Below are positions 35,201-50,200 of a stretch of DNA of 64,000 nt, piece by piece (the first letter of the stretch is position 1; each line of letters starts with the position of its first letter). The position numbers and the translations under genes are program-made. This DNA is from Carettochelys insculpta (taxonomy: Eukaryota > Chordata > Testudines > Carettochelyidae). The DNA lies in the NCBI RefSeq assembly GCF_033958435.1, contig NC_134137.1:121122001-121186000 (forward strand), given 5' to 3'. The notes beneath the pieces were generated by a model that worked only from the letters and a program-made list of their open reading frames with translations, made no database searches and was not told the DNA's origin.

Positions 35201-38200
35201 ACCCTGCCCCCTCAGTCATATTTCCAAATCCCAGTTTTATTAATCTCTCCGCATATGGAAGCTGTTTCATTCCTACTCATTTTTTGCCCTTTTCTGTACT
35301 TCTTCTAACTCCAGTACATCTTGTGTGAGACAGGACAACCAGACCTCTACACAGTATTCAAGACAGGGCCTGCCCCTGATTACTTAATACTGATTTATTA
35401 CAGCTGTAAATAGGATAAATGGCATCTTCGTATTCTTTTACTGATACTAAATAAAAAAGGCAAGTATAACTGTTTATAATAAATGAATATAAGTATGTAA
35501 ATTCTTTGACCACATCTCTGCTAATAGTTTGGTGTCATTTGTACTTCCAGTGCTAGACTCTGTGGAGTTCTTGCATCTATGCTGTAAACAACATAAGAGT
35601 CACCTAATAAGATGTATTAACTTAAAAGTGAAATTCAGTACAGACTGAATTTTATTTCAGTGAACTTTTCATCTAAATCTCAGGCTACAATGCAGGGCTC
35701 ACAGCTGCACCTACTTAGTGCAGCTGCTCTAAGCCAAAGGAAAAGAGCTCACCTGTCAGCTTGCTTACTTCAGCCTCTGCAAACAGTGGTAGCTACCTTG
35801 GCTGGAGAAGTTCTCCCACTGACATAGCATTATTTACATCTGTGCTTACATTAGTGTATCTTAAGGCACTCGGAGGAAGGAAGGAACTTATTCCGGGGGA
35901 GGGTGGGGAACTTAATCAGACCGCCTGAGAGCAGGGGTCAACAGCCTTTCTGAGGCGGAGGGCTGAAATTTGACCTTTGGACCTCTATGTACCATCCGAG
36001 TGCCGGAGATACTTTTTAACGTCCCTAATACTCCTACTTACAACAGCTTCATTAATAGACAATTTAAAATGCAAAGCTTTACTGTTTAGGTGGAGGTAGG
36101 TAGCATTAGCTGGTCTCTTCTTCATCTGCAGGCAGCATGGCTTTAAGCAAGCTCCCAATTGCATGGGTTTGGAGGTGGGGGTTGAGCTCCTGCCTCGTGT
36201 GCTGAGGAAAATTGGCTCACATGCCACTCTTGGCACTTGTGCCGGTAGTTGCTGATCCCTGCCTTAGAGGCATAACCTATACTAATGTAAACAGCAGTGC
36301 ACACATGTGTCATAAATCTGATACATATCACTATGACAATGTCTTATTTAAAAGAAATCAGAATTAGAATAGCAAAAGAGCAGGGCACACAGCAGAGATG
36401 AATGTATTGTCAAAGCCACGTAAAGGTAATCTAACTGGAGAATGTTACCAGACCTTCTTTTATGAATCCCAGATTCAACTTCTCTCTATAGCTGATAGCT
36501 TTCTTAATCGGGAAAGAATCTGAACTGTTTTCTATTTTTAGTACATATGACTTTTCCCTATCCATGTATATCATTACAGAGTGCATGTGTGGAAGGAAAG
36601 AAGGAAAGAAACTTACTTGACAAGACAGAAATACGTGCACTTTTGTAATTGTTTATTGTGTTCTATTTGACTACAGAGGCAGCACATTATGACAATGACC
36701 AAAAAGTAGCACTTACTATAACTGAAATTAAACATAGCGGAACCAGTGCCAGGATAGAAGGATCCTCGTCCTGCCACTGCAAAGCACTGCATCTTGTCAT
36801 TTAGCTTTATTGTCTCTTGAATAGTAGTATCTTCGCCATTCAACCAGTTCCACGCCCGCATACAACCATCCAGTCGAGGGTTTATCTGGTCAGACAGAGA
36901 AATAACCTTATCTTGCATTGCTATTCGAGGTTCCACAGAGAGAGAATTATGGGCTCAGATGGTCCCCCACGATCAAGCTATGTCATGGTATGGGGAAAAT
37001 AAGCTTGTCACCTTCATCAACACGCAACCATACCAAGACAGACTGGGGCCCCAATCCTGCAAGGACATCCACAATGGGCAGACCTCTGTGCTACAAGTGC
37101 TGACACCTTGGGTGCTTCAGGGCTGGAGCACGCAAAGGTAAAAATAAATGGGTGCTCAGCACCCACTGACAGCCAGTTCCCTTTCCTCTGCCTGCATCCT
37201 CCACCCTTCAGCAGCCTGGCCAATAAATTCCTTCCTTTCCCTGCCAGCCCCATCCACCAATTTCTTCCCTAGCACCTCATCTGCTGTTCAGTTGTGTGCA
37301 AGAGTTGGTGGAGGAGGAAAGGGGAGAGTAGGATGAAGCATGCTTAGGAAATGGAGCGGGGGCCAGGAAGATGGTGGGCAGGGTGGTTGGGCGTTGCACA
37401 CTCCCAGAGACATGAGAAAGGTTACACCTATGTTCTGTGTCCACACAGACCTCCACTCAAGTCTGTAAAACTCCACTGGGGAGGAGTATAGCTCATGCAG
37501 GAAGTAAACTGGCCTTTGTACTGTGTTACCCGCTTCTATGTGCTGCACATCATTACTGCCATTTATTTTTAAAATGCCCCTATAAGATTTGCAACACATG
37601 ATCTCTATGAAACTCTTTATAAACACAGGGCCTTTACATGTAATGAATTACAACACATTTCAAAATAAAAAGATCACATTACACAATGTGTTGAACCCAG
37701 GGAGAAATGACCCCTTGGTATGCACTGCGACCGGGGACAGATGTAAAAGACCTATGAATTTACACAGACTTATTCAAACAGACATAAATGTACCTTGTTA
37801 ATTCCATCTGTATTTTAAACTCTAAAATTAACAAGTGAGAAAGCAGACAAAAGATTGCCTTGAAGCTGCTAGTATAGTAACAGCATCCCCACTCAGACAG
37901 AGAGAGAATAAAAACTCAGCTTTCTGGCTCCCAGGCCCACATTCAATTTGCACCACTAGTTTAACACACATTCAGACTAGCAATTACTATGAATGACTTA
38001 TTAATGGAGGGGAAAATTTTCTCAGGTTGCTTCATTTTCAATCTTGAGACTCAACTGCCTTGTTCAAGGTGGAAAAACCAATTCAAAAAGAGAGCTAGAA
38101 CAGCAGCTATTTGAACAAGAACTCACATAAATAGGGCCCTTCGAAACTCATAGCCATGAAAAACATGTCATTGACTATAAAATCTGGTCTCGTCTGTGCA

Positions 38201-41200
38201 GCCGTCACAAGGTTATTTTAGGTGGGTCACAGTATTGCCACCCTTACTTCTGCTCTGCCTTCAGCTGCAGAGTGATGGCTGGTTGCTGGACACACAGCTC
38301 TGAAGGCAGCATCCCTCCATCAGCAGTGCAGAAATGAGAGAGGCAATACCATATCATAACACCCTTATTTCTCTGCTGCGGATGGCATATCTACCTTCCA
38401 AGCTCTCAGCCAGCAGCTGCCGTACTCCAGCAGCCCAGCTCTGAAGGCAGCACCACTGTCAAGAGTAGCACAGAAGTAAGGGTAGCAATACCAGAACCCC
38501 CACATAACAACCTTGCAACCAACTCACAATTCCTTTTTGAGTCAAGAACCCTACAATTACTGCACACTGAAATCGCAGATTTAAATTGCTGAAATCATAA
38601 CATTTATTGTTTTTAAAATCTTATGACCACGAAATCGATCAAAATGAACAGCGAATTTTGTAGGGTCTCTTACAGATAAACCTCTTTGTATTTTGGCTTC
38701 CATGGAAATTCTGGAAACATTAATTTAGCAGCTTCCAAAAATAGTTCCAAGCTTCAAACACACACATCCAAGGAGTGTCCTGATTTTCATTCCTATCATA
38801 GCATCTATCTTAACGAGGGAAAAAAAAGGAATTGGTTTCTTAGCATAAAACTCACAACCACCTAGGAGCTAGTTAAAAGCTGTTTACAAAGTGAGAAACC
38901 ACCCATGTCATCATGCCTGCAGCTCACTTCTGAAAACAGATGTTAAAAACCGATCACAAAATAAAAGTTTGGCATGATACTTACTTAAACATTAAGCTGC
39001 TGCCGGTGTATGTAAGGAAAGCACACAACCACCCCCCCATTCGCCACCCACCCACACTGCTCCCAGCCTGAAAAGCACACTGGACCTCACTGGTCTCTCA
39101 CTTAGCTTGGCATAAATTAGGACTTATTCCACTTGGAGTTCGCCTGTTATAAATGAGGCTAAAGAGTCAGGCCCACTACTAATGGGACTCAAAATTTAGA
39201 GCAGTACTCACAGGTTGAATAAGATCCTTAGTTTTAAAAGGAATGCCTCCTACTGTTACATTCAGCTGGTACACTCCTTTACTTTGGACAAACAGATCTC
39301 CTGAAACAGCTATTTTCATAACTGCATCCTTATTGACCTTTATAAACAAACTTCTCTCCAGTTCTTCAACAGAGATCTGAAGAAACAATGATAAATGAGA
39401 AAATCGTTAGTATCTGCGAAATCACAAAGTACAGTCACAATTAATGAAATCCTCAAGCTGAGAAAGTATTTATTGTGCCAACCCCACTTCATTAACTCTC
39501 TGCAATCACTTTTACGTTATCTTTTGTTTAAAAATAAAAAACCCACTTGATAGCTTATGCTGTCATAACAGTAGAGTCTATCCATGTGTTTTATAACAGA
39601 AGAGAACCCACGTTTGTTTCAAACCAACACAGCATAAGGGCACAAAATATAGTCTACACGACATGTCACTGTTTTGGGAGATGTAAATATCTAACTGCAG
39701 TAAGTTATTTATTATCCTCCTCACATTACAGCCATATATGAAAGGAAAAGCTGAAAGGACAGAGAAGTGCGGGTTTCTTCTTGCACCTGTAGTTAACATC
39801 ACAGAAGCTTACAGGACAGAAAAGGGTCCCATCTCGGAGCAGTGAAAACTTAATAAAGAACAAAAGAAGAAAGGTTGAATATTTGAGAGAGATTTTTTGA
39901 AAAAAAGTTCTATCTTTATATAGTGCTTTCAATTCCAAAAAGATCCCGAAGAGCTTTACAAATTATGGCGCCGATCCCATACATCCAGGCAGATCCCTGT
40001 GTCCATGCAAAATGCAACTGCTCTCAGTGGCGCACCACAAGGGTTTGCCTGCATGCATCCCACTGAAGAATCAGGGCCCATACACACAATGTGGCACTGA
40101 AATGCAGCCATCACCAGGGAGAAAAGGAGGCAGTCAAATCACAAAACTATCATGCAGCACATGGAACAAAAATAGGGGTTAAGGAAAACTGTGGCCACAA
40201 ACATTAGGAAAAATGCTCTTCCTCTGAGAAGTGGTGTGGGACTTTTAATATCCACCCACAACAGAAAGGACCTCCATTAGCTCACTTTACATTCTCGTTC
40301 AGAGGTGTCCCTGACACACCCACTTCCGCCCCCTGCTTTCAAAATGCTGAAAGGCTGAGCTGATCATACTGGAATTTGAAACACTGGTTCTGATCAATAT
40401 TGGTGCGTCGAATGTGATGCTTAGGGGCAAAATTTTCGTAATTGCCTCACTAGAAGCTTCAGGTGCTTAACTGACATTTCAAGAAGCAACAACCCAATAT
40501 TTAGGCATCGGTGAAACCGTCAACACTCACTCTGACCACCCACCTAATCCTAGAGGTGCCCAAATTTCTCCCAAGTAAAATCCCCATGGCACTTGACTTT
40601 TTCTGATGGCATGCACAAAACTGCGTAAGACCAGATCCTGCTGAGCTGCTCAACAACCTCACTCATGCCTAGATGCTGGAGGGACAGTCAAATTCAGGAT
40701 TACCTGCATATCTCTGTAGCAGGAGCCAAACCAGAAGCAGTTCTCAAATTACAGCCACTGGACTGAGCCTTGCACAGGACAGCCAGGGCAACTCTATCAT
40801 GAATTAGTGGGGCAGGGACTGGATCAGAATACCCAGAAGGGCAGCGGTTAGGTCCATCAGCTAGCATGCGGGCAACCCGTTGTCAAATTCCCACCTGATT
40901 TGGAGCAAGGGACTTGAACCCAGGTTGAGTCTCCCATCCACAACTACTGTTTGTAAAACGGTAATCTCTAGAAGCCCCAGTCGCAGACCACAGCACCATT
41001 GTGCCAGGCACTGTACAAACACAAAACTAAACAATGGACCCTGCTCCAGAGAACTTACATTCTAATTGCAAGACAAGAGACAACAGAGGGATACAGAGAG
41101 ATGTGCAAGGAAACAACGAGACAATGATGATGGGCATGGCCAGTAGTGGTATCAGCAGTGCACATAAGCACGCTGTTCCTTATTCATCGATCTCAAGGCC

Positions 41201-44200
41201 ACAACAAACCATCCTGATCATCTAGGCTGACATCTTGTGTAGCACAGTCCCAAGAACTTCCCCAAAATAATCCCAAAAGCAGAATCAGGACACCCAATCT
41301 TGATTTAAAAATGGTCAGTGAGGGAGCAGCCACCACAGAACTTGGTAAATTGTTCTATTGGTTAATTATTCTCTCCCATCAGACACGTGTGCCTTATTTC
41401 CAGACTGAGGTTGCCTGGCTTCAGCTGCCATCCTGAAAACGTTCCTTTGCTGTGATGCTTGGCTCATCAAGCTTTCCGGAGGCATCAGAACAGAGTTTTA
41501 AGGAGGGAAGTTTTAAGGTGAGGGGATATTTTGGCCCCAAAAGAATTTATTTATACGCAGTGGAATAGCTCCAGAAGGAAAGAACCCCACTCAGAATATC
41601 CAATCATCCCATTGTTCACATTACCACTTGGGTTATGAGAAACTCAAATTCAAATACCTGTTCCACATCAGGCAGAGCAAGAATTTAAAAAAAAAAGGTC
41701 TCTGATGTTCCAGGTGAGTGCTCTAACCATTGTGCTATTGGCCACAACGGTGGTGGGGAGGAGAGACAAAATTTCATTTCCAAAAGGGATTCAGGCACTT
41801 AGGAACCTAAATCTTATTAGAGTTCGGCTCCTAAGCACTTAAATCACTTTTAAAACCGGGATTGAGGCCTTCAAGTCACATAGGGCCCAATCATCAAAGG
41901 AGTTAGGCACCTAACTCCCAATGAAGAAAGCATAATTAGATACCTAAATACCTTGGAGGATCTACGCCTGACATGCTTTTGAATCTTACTGATCAGTTCC
42001 TTACTCCATCCCAGTCCTGGCAGGGATTCCAGGAGCGCTTGTGGAATGAGGGGTTCAGGACTCAGTGCCAGAGAGTTGTACAGAGGATGACAATCTCCAG
42101 TGCTTGTGTGGACATTCAGGGCCTCCATGACAACGACCTTAATCCAGCCAAATCAATAGACAGACCTGGCAGATCTCAGGGGCAGGGAAGCATCTTTGGC
42201 ACAGGGGCTGCTAAATTCAGCCCCAAAACAGAATACAGAGGCAAAATGCTAGGGAGACCTTACAGAGACTTTTCCATGGAGTGGCAAGATGTAAAGCATA
42301 AGCAGTTTCCAACCATTAGCTGTTTTCATGCTTTTCAGACACTAATGGCCCTACTTCTATATCATACATAAAACTATATGGTTTGCTACTCAACCTGTTC
42401 TTTACACAGGTCACTGCCAATTACTGAATGACTCTGGAGATATTTAAAACCTTTATGCAATGAATTTGGGGCACTATTATGAACATCTGGTTCAAAATTT
42501 TCAATAAATCTGGTGATTAGGCTGCTAGCCTAGGGTTCTGGAGGAACTGATTCAATTCTTTGCCACAGGGTGATGTTAGAGTAAACGCTTTAAAGACTGT
42601 GGTACTCAGATACTAACTACACTGATGAGGCTACCTAAGTACCTTTCACAGTGTTAATCAATTTTAACTAGTACTTCCTATTGAAAATCAGTGACAAAAA
42701 TCTGGTGGTACATTTTGAGGCACAATATGACCTTTAGCAATTTTTTCCTGTTAAGTATTCGTAGTGGAATGAACAAATTGAGGTAGAAAGCTTCCAAGTG
42801 AACCATTTCAGGAAAATCTCAGTACCCTTTCTATTTTTTTTTTTAAACAAAAGATACTGTATTTGCTTTTTTCAAGTCCTCCAATGCTTTCCTTAGTTCT
42901 TCATAAACTGTGGGTGGTTTTGTACATCTACTGGCTAACCCCTTTAACACATCCTAGAATACGTGTGACCCAGGACCACAGATTTGTACACATCCAAGCT
43001 GATTAACACAGGCTGAACCTCTCTAGCTCAGCATTCTCTCATCAGGCAACATCCATAATCCAGCATGATTTTAGTTAGCCCGATGACCACTTTTCATGGG
43101 TGTGACCAAGTTTCCTGTGGTCCCATAAAGTTTGTTTACAGCCACCAGCCCTGGTTCCTAGTGTTCTGTGCTGTTATTTAGATTTAAATTTACCCATCAA
43201 TGTCTTCTAAGAGCCTAGTAAGCAGTGGAAGTGTTGGTAATGTGCTAGACAATACTGACCTCCTGCCATCCAGGAAAATTCTCTCATCCAGCACCGGTCA
43301 AGTCCCGAGGTTGCCGGATTAGAGAGGTTCAACCTGTATCTAAATTACAAGGTCACTAAGCATTTACCTAACACCCCCATCCCCGATAGGATCCTGTTTG
43401 CTATTTGAGTAGGGCAGGGCAGGGCAGGGCAGGGCAGGGCAGGGCAATGCGTTGGTGCTGGAACTAGAGATGCTGCCACCCCTCAGGCTTCATGGTCAAT
43501 GGGAGCTACAGAAAGTGGTGCCCCACTCTGAGCCTGTGAGACACTTATCGCCCTCCCCATCTCTATACAAACTGTTCCAGAATCCTAGCAACAAGTTACC
43601 GTAGTCAAGGTTTGTGACCACTATTGAGACCTGAGCCGCTGGTGCCCCATGGCACGCATCAGGAACATGGCTGTCTAAAAGAATATCCTCTCACCCACAG
43701 AGATGGCGTATCCATGACAGGGTTGCAGAGGATGAAGGAAAAGTCTGCTGCATCCAGCACTTTTTCTGTGCTGGTACTTGCCAGTACTGAGTACTGGCGC
43801 CCTGCAGTCCCAGCACTGGATCCCATGGGGGGTGGGGGGAGGAGCAACACTGGCTGTATCTATGCCCATTTCGTGCTTCCTCTGAAGCTAGAAATAGAAA
43901 ACTGCAAGTTTCAGGGCTGTCATCACAGAATCTTATTTTCAGTTTTTTTAAAGCCCTCCTTAGCCCTCCTGCGGTCATTAAAAACCATGTGGAAACATTC
44001 AGAGAAGACTAATAGCTAATCCCAGCATCCTTCAGATTCCAATTTACGGACCATGCTGCCTACCTGGGCTGTTTCAATGGATGTGGTGTTCCTCACATCT
44101 GGCCCTAAAGCGTGCCTGGACTCGGTAAATACTGGCTGCATTCCACCATGAAGATGAAACACAGCCCTCAAACAAGGTAGGAGTGGCAAGGGTTAGCTAG

Positions 44201-47200
44201 CTAAAGCCTGTAACACACACTGGGATCTTTAGGTAGAAAATGCTAATTGTGATGTGCTCCTATTAAACACAAGGAAAACGAGGTTTGCATTGTAATTCGG
44301 TGGTTCATTCACACATACACAGCCACCCACTCTACTCTTTACTAGAAAATGAATTAACAAGCTTGCATAGATTAAAGGGCTCTGAAGGGGATTATAAGTA
44401 GATCCAGTCAAAAAATATGTTGACGAATTCAGCAAAGATGCAGTTTCTGTGTCAATAAAACCTATTTGGAAGTTTGTGTTAAATTTCAACCTATTTTTCC
44501 ATCAAACCCAATAACACTAATTGGCATGCTTTTTCTCTGGTCCAACCCCTATTCAATTCTTTTAATCAAAAGCTTCAAACAGAGAGCCCCACACCAAAAA
44601 GGTTTAGACCAGTGATGGGCAATCAGTCAGGGTGCAACCTGCAATCCATTGGGGATCCTCCTCCACTTCCCCCTCCCTCACATGCCTCTCGCACTCTGGG
44701 GCCCTGAACCTCTTACGCTTCCCCCTCCCTCTCAGCACTTTTGGAGTATCCCTACTCTGCTGATTTATGCTCTGCAGCATGCCCACTCCTCCCCCCTCTC
44801 TCCAAGAGTTCTAACAACCACAACGGCTTTCTTGTTAATTTGGTCACATATAACACTGCTCAGAAATCTGGAATTTTCAATGTCCCCGGAAATCAGAAGA
44901 CATTTCTGTCTATGTGAAGGACACAAATCCACACAAACTTCAAAATGATTAAAACAGTACTACTGGACTGCTTTTTTGTTTGGATGGTATTCCAAAACGA
45001 CTGCATCTTCTTGGGAATGATATTATTAGGTGGATAAGCAGACATCAGAAAGATTTTTAACATGCTGCCCATATGTTTATGGAGAACACTGATCATTTTG
45101 TATTTAAATAAGGATTCTTCATACTTAAAAAAATATAATAAAAAGCACAAAGTTGCTGAGCTCAGTCTTATCTCTAACAGTGCAACCGTGACTTAAAGCA
45201 GTCTTTTAAAGTCAGCTGAAGATTCCCCCTTCCCCTTCCCTCTCCCACAAACCTCAGCTAAGTTAGTGCTCTGCTAGCTGAAGACTATTTCTTTACACGT
45301 GGGCCCCAAAGCTGCAATATCTGCTCTAATAAATACTCTAGAGCAGTGGTTTCCAATCTGGGGTCTGCAGAGCCATTCAGGTGGTTCATGAAAAGATAAA
45401 GAAATAAAAATGATCGCAGAAAATAACTTCTAAATAAATTGCAGAGTGACAATCAATTACTATTTTTAAATTAAATATCTTCCAATAATGTTATTCATTC
45501 CTGTCCACAAACATATGTTGTGGTTTCTTTTTTCATTCAATGAAATGGCATAAGAGCTAGAATTTGCTTTGGTGGGGGAGACACAGTTTGGGGAGGTGAC
45601 TGGGGACAGCACTAGTGAAGAGGTTGCTCTAGAGGATGACTCAGACTGAAGAGTTTGGGCAGAAGCAGGGAAGAAGGAAAGGAAGTATAACTCCAGCTCT
45701 GCCAATTCACCCATACGGGCACCAGAGGTTCGAGACTATACTGCATCCTCTTCAAGGAAGCGCAGCAGCCACTTCTCTAGTGCCCTGAAAGGTACCATTT
45801 CTCCTAGAGCTCTGATTGAGGCAGCACACAGCTCTCCATGGCCTCCCTACTCCAGAGTTTGGCTTACTGCCCCACACGAGCTCAGCAGTTGAAATGTTCT
45901 TGCAGCCAAGTTTGTTTGTTTTTTTTTTAATTAACTTACCATGAGTAGTGATGTAAAATGTCCCACTCACGCACCACTGTGCTACGTTAAATGTGAGGCT
46001 GTGTCCAAACAAATCCTTCCAAAATACCCAAATCAATCAATCAATCAATCAATCAAATAAAAAGCCTAAGGACACTTTAGAGGCAGCCCAAGAATCAAAC
46101 AATGGGAATGAAACATCCATGAAACAAGTTGCTTATACTCACTGTTTGCCACATGCCATGGTTGATAACTGGCCCACTGCTGGTCACACGCCCTATTCCG
46201 TTGTACTTCAACTGCAGTTCTAACCGTCCGTTGCGCAAAGCTAAGACTATCCATGTGCTGTCTTGATGGCCTCCAGCAAAGAAAAGGACACCTTCAGGAT
46301 CAAAGGTTCTAAAGTCGAATTCAGCCACAAGTCTGACCACATGGGTGTCAAGAAACAAATGAGTTATGCAGAATTCAAAAAAACACTGTGTTCTTTCCAT
46401 AGAGAGAGCATTAGTTCAGACAGGTGAGAGCCATACATTAAAATTTATTAGCTCTTAACTCAATTCTAAAAGATTAAACTATGTCAAGGCTGCATTATGA
46501 TAAAAACAGGAGTAGAAAAACACCATGTTGTTATATTTCAAAGATTATTAAGTTCTCTGGAGCAAGGACTATTACTTCCTTGGGTTACTTGTCTGTACAG
46601 TGCCTTGCTTAAAAGGGGTCTAATCCTTGATCAGGCTTCCCAGGAGTAGCATAATACAAACAAACAAATAATTTTAGTTCTAAATGTTCAGCTGCAGTTC
46701 TAAAAGTATTCTCACCTTGTGGGTTGTTTCCTTTTAAAGCGTAGTCGGATAATAGGTGTAGCACTGAACATTCTCCCAAGGTATAGAGATTTAATACTTT
46801 TCGTGACAGCGAAAGACACACAAGGTATAATATCCTATAATCAAAACAAATTAGTCCATTAATAATTTGCTCATACATGAATGAGAGAAGACGACAAATG
46901 GAATTTCTTTTGCTATTTTCTAATCTCAAACACTCATTACACGGATACAGTTGTTGATCAGGTTATCAATTATATTCCATATGCTGATGAGCTCTAAGAC
47001 TACAGTACTGTAACTTCAGCTGCAAGGATACTTAAGAGTTCATTTTGCCCTACTACCCCGGGAGCATATTTTTCTATATATTTACACACTAAAACACAAT
47101 TTCCATTGTAACCCCACATCCTCACGGGGAAAAAAAAAGTCCACTATAAAAAACTGGCTAATGAATGATTTTTGCACTCACGCCAAGTATCAGAGACACC

Positions 47201-50200
47201 TGCCTGTCTCGACCAAAGAGAAAAACACAAAGGGACAGTAGCATGCAACAAAAAGTCAAAGTATTACTCTATAACTTAAATCACAACATTAGATTTTTAC
47301 ACCCTCCTCAGTGGGTCTAATTCAGAAAAGCTTATGCAGGCAGGTGTATATTACAGCTAAGCAGAAAACAGGCAGTGCTTCCAGTGCCATCCTCTCTGAA
47401 GAAAGAGCAAGATGATGGTTAGTCGGAGCCTGGGAGAAGATAAGTCTTGAATGAGCCCATTCCCTCATCACCATCACAAGACGCCCCCCCCCCTTTCTAA
47501 GGGCGTAGGGTAGACAGGACACTGGCTTCTTAGGGTATCTACTACTTAAAACAATTAAGCCTGGCCAGATGGACTCTCCCCTCTGTGTCACTTAACCAAG
47601 ACACAATTATTTGAAAACTCTGTTTTTTGGCAAGTGAAATGAAAGATAACATACCTCACATGTGTTCATGTCATGGGAAAGCTTAACTCTCCCTTTACCA
47701 TCACAGTGACAGGTATAACTCCCTGGTGAATTGACACAGGTTTGCTCACAGACTTTTGCTTCACATTCATTCACATCTGTACATCATCAGACAAGAGGAA
47801 GGGGGACAGTGATTTTTTTTTTTAAATAAAAGAAAATGGTCTACAAACCATATATTTTTATCCTTCTACAGTACCCTTTATCTGATGATCTCAAAGTACT
47901 TAACACTCGGGAAACTACCGCTAAACACTCCATCCAAGATACAGAACTATAATCACCCCATTTTACAGGTGAGGAATCTGAGTCACAAAAGTTCTGGCTG
48001 TCCGTAGCTTCATAATGGCTACATCTACACTAGCCAAAAACTTCGAAATGGCCATTTCGAAGTTTACTAATGAAGCGCTGAAATACATATTCAGCGCCTC
48101 GTTAGCATGCGGGCAGCCGCGGCACTTCAAAATTGGCGCGGCTCATCCAGACGGGGTGCCTTTTTGAAAGGACCCTGGCTACTTCGAAGTTCCTTTATTC
48201 CTATCTGCTCATAGGAATAAGGGGACTTCAAAGTAGCCAGGGTCCTTTCGAAAAGGAAACCCGTCTGGACAAGCTGCGTCAATCTCGAAGTGCCGCGGCC
48301 GCCCGCATGCTAACAAAATGCTGAATATGTATTTCAGCGCTTCATTAGAAAACTTCGAAATGGCCATTTGCATGGCCATTTCGAAGTTTTTGGCTAGTGT
48401 AGACACAGCCAATGAGTCATGGGAAGGTTGACAACAGAACCTTGACTTCTGGGCTGACCTGGTCTCCTGATTCACGGCCCCCTGTGCTAATTGCTAGACA
48501 ATCCTTCATAAGGCCCACTCCGGTACTCTTGTGACTAGCTTTTCATTGTCTTGATAGCGCAGATGTGGTCAGCGTGACTACCCACGTAACAGCTATTCAG
48601 TGTAACTGCTGCACAATTAGGTCCTTAATAGTTAACATGGAACTGATAGTACAGGAAGGTCTCAGAGCACATGAGGGTTCCGTTCCACACACCCACGCGT
48701 AAACCCAGATTTCGCACAAGTTGGCGTCCAGCTTTTTCCCTGGCAGAACACGTTCTGCAGCCGGGAAAGCAGCAGAAAGTTAAGTCCTGGGCTGGGGGTG
48801 GTAGTTTGGGAGGGTTAAGCCTGGCGGTGGGTTGGGGCTGTGGGAGGCGGGGGGGGGAGGGGCTTAGCCAAGGGTGGGGGTTAGGGCTACAGGGGGGTGA
48901 GGGGTGGAGTTGAGCGCAGGTAGTGAGCTGGGCTGTGGGGGGGAGGCAGGGAGTTGAGCTGGAACCAAAGCCATGCCTGGGTGGTGAGCCAGCGGGGGAG
49001 GTTGCACTGGAGCTGCATGGGGGAGGGGTGCACAGCTCATGAGCCAGTGTGGGGGGGCGGGTCAAACCAGAGCCACGCGGGCAGACAGATCATGAGCCAG
49101 CAAGGGGGGCTGCACTGGAGCCGTGCAGGGCAGGGGTGGGGAGAGCAGGCGGGCAGCTCATGATGGGGTCGGGGGGGTTGCATCGGAGCCGTGCAGGGTG
49201 GGGGTGGGGAGAACAGGCAGGCAGTTCATAAGCTGGCGGGGGTCGCACCGGAGCCGCGCAGGGTTGGGGGGAGCAGGCAGGGAGCTCGTGAGCCGGCGGG
49301 GGTGGGTGCGCATTGGAGCTGTGCAGGGTTGGGGGGAGGTCACACTGGAGCCACGCAGAGCGGGGTCAGGCAGGGGGTGGGCAGCTTTTGAGCTGGCAGG
49401 GGGGTTGCGCCGCAACCGCGTGGCGCAGCGGAGGCGGCTTGAACCAGAGCTGCTTGCAGGTTGTTTAAACTGCGCAGGGGGTGGGGGGTCAGGGTCAGAT
49501 GCGTAAGAGCAGGTTGCCTACTCTGAGTTCACATATTCTGAGACCTCACTGTACTAGCTAATGAGAGGTCTCTGCTTCATTTCCTCTTTTTGTGTTTCCC
49601 CATTCATTTCAGACATGAGGGTAGAAGGGAGTCATGTTTGAGGCTCAAGGATATATGAAGGTGGTAAAAAAAACACCCTTTCACATGCTGTAAAGATTTG
49701 TGTAAAGTTCATGTCATTACGCTACTCAGCCATAACGGCCGGAAACAACATTGGGCATAGAATACTTAACAATACTTGCTGAATCATACACGCTTGTAAG
49801 GCAGCAGACCTGTACACAGCCCCATTCACACAGGGCTCCTAGCACAGCTAAACACGACAGGAGAGATTCGGAAACAACTACTGCTCTGTAGTGTTCTGCC
49901 ACCACAGACGGAGACAATACTGTGACCAGATCTGCCTGGATCTCAACAAGATCTGTGGCTGTCAATATACAAGAAGTCTCATTTATTTTGTTTCACACAG
50001 TCTTATTCAAGTCAAGATGACTGCAGACCTGATGGAGTGGCTGACAGGCACTGAAAGGCAACTAACCTACCGTGGTTAAATAAAGGTCTAAACACAAACA
50101 AATGAATATTATGTGCTGTACAATTCCATAGTGCTTAATGTTGTCACAGAACTTCATACATGTTATCATGGAATTAATCCCATTATTTCCATGAACTTAC

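Larger units (their letters stand above)
32949..36716 (-). other. GAS6 intron between the linker exon and the LG2 start
   Basis: The intron is 3.8 kb. It contains the 472-bp foldback element (33739), an AGGGCCCT element (34508) and a hAT-like MITE (35932). Confidence 0.75.
39377..46142 (-). other. GAS6 intron inside LG1 (6.8 kb)
   Basis: This is the largest intron between LG exons. It holds a MIR/L3-like fragment (40995-41110), a further old repeat (41800-41960), a DNA element (43012-43338), a GGGCA tract (43411), two hAT-like fragments (44611 and 45344) and an ATCA tract. 39400-40900 and 42000-43000 show nothing I can name. Confidence 0.65.
47777..50200 (-). other. GAS6 intron between EGF3 and EGF4
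   Basis: The intron is 2.4 kb. About half is mobile DNA: a MIR-like fragment, a palindromic Harbinger-like MITE (48017) and the minisatellite-bearing pogo-like element (48652). Confidence 0.8.

Noticed and set aside
43411..43446. Possible CRISPR-like or regulatory repeat
   Set aside because: It is a simple tandem pentamer without spacers, in a vertebrate intron.
48625..49506. Open frames on both strands across the G-rich array
   Set aside because: They follow from a stop-poor tandem repeat. The encoded text changes from unit to unit without conservation.
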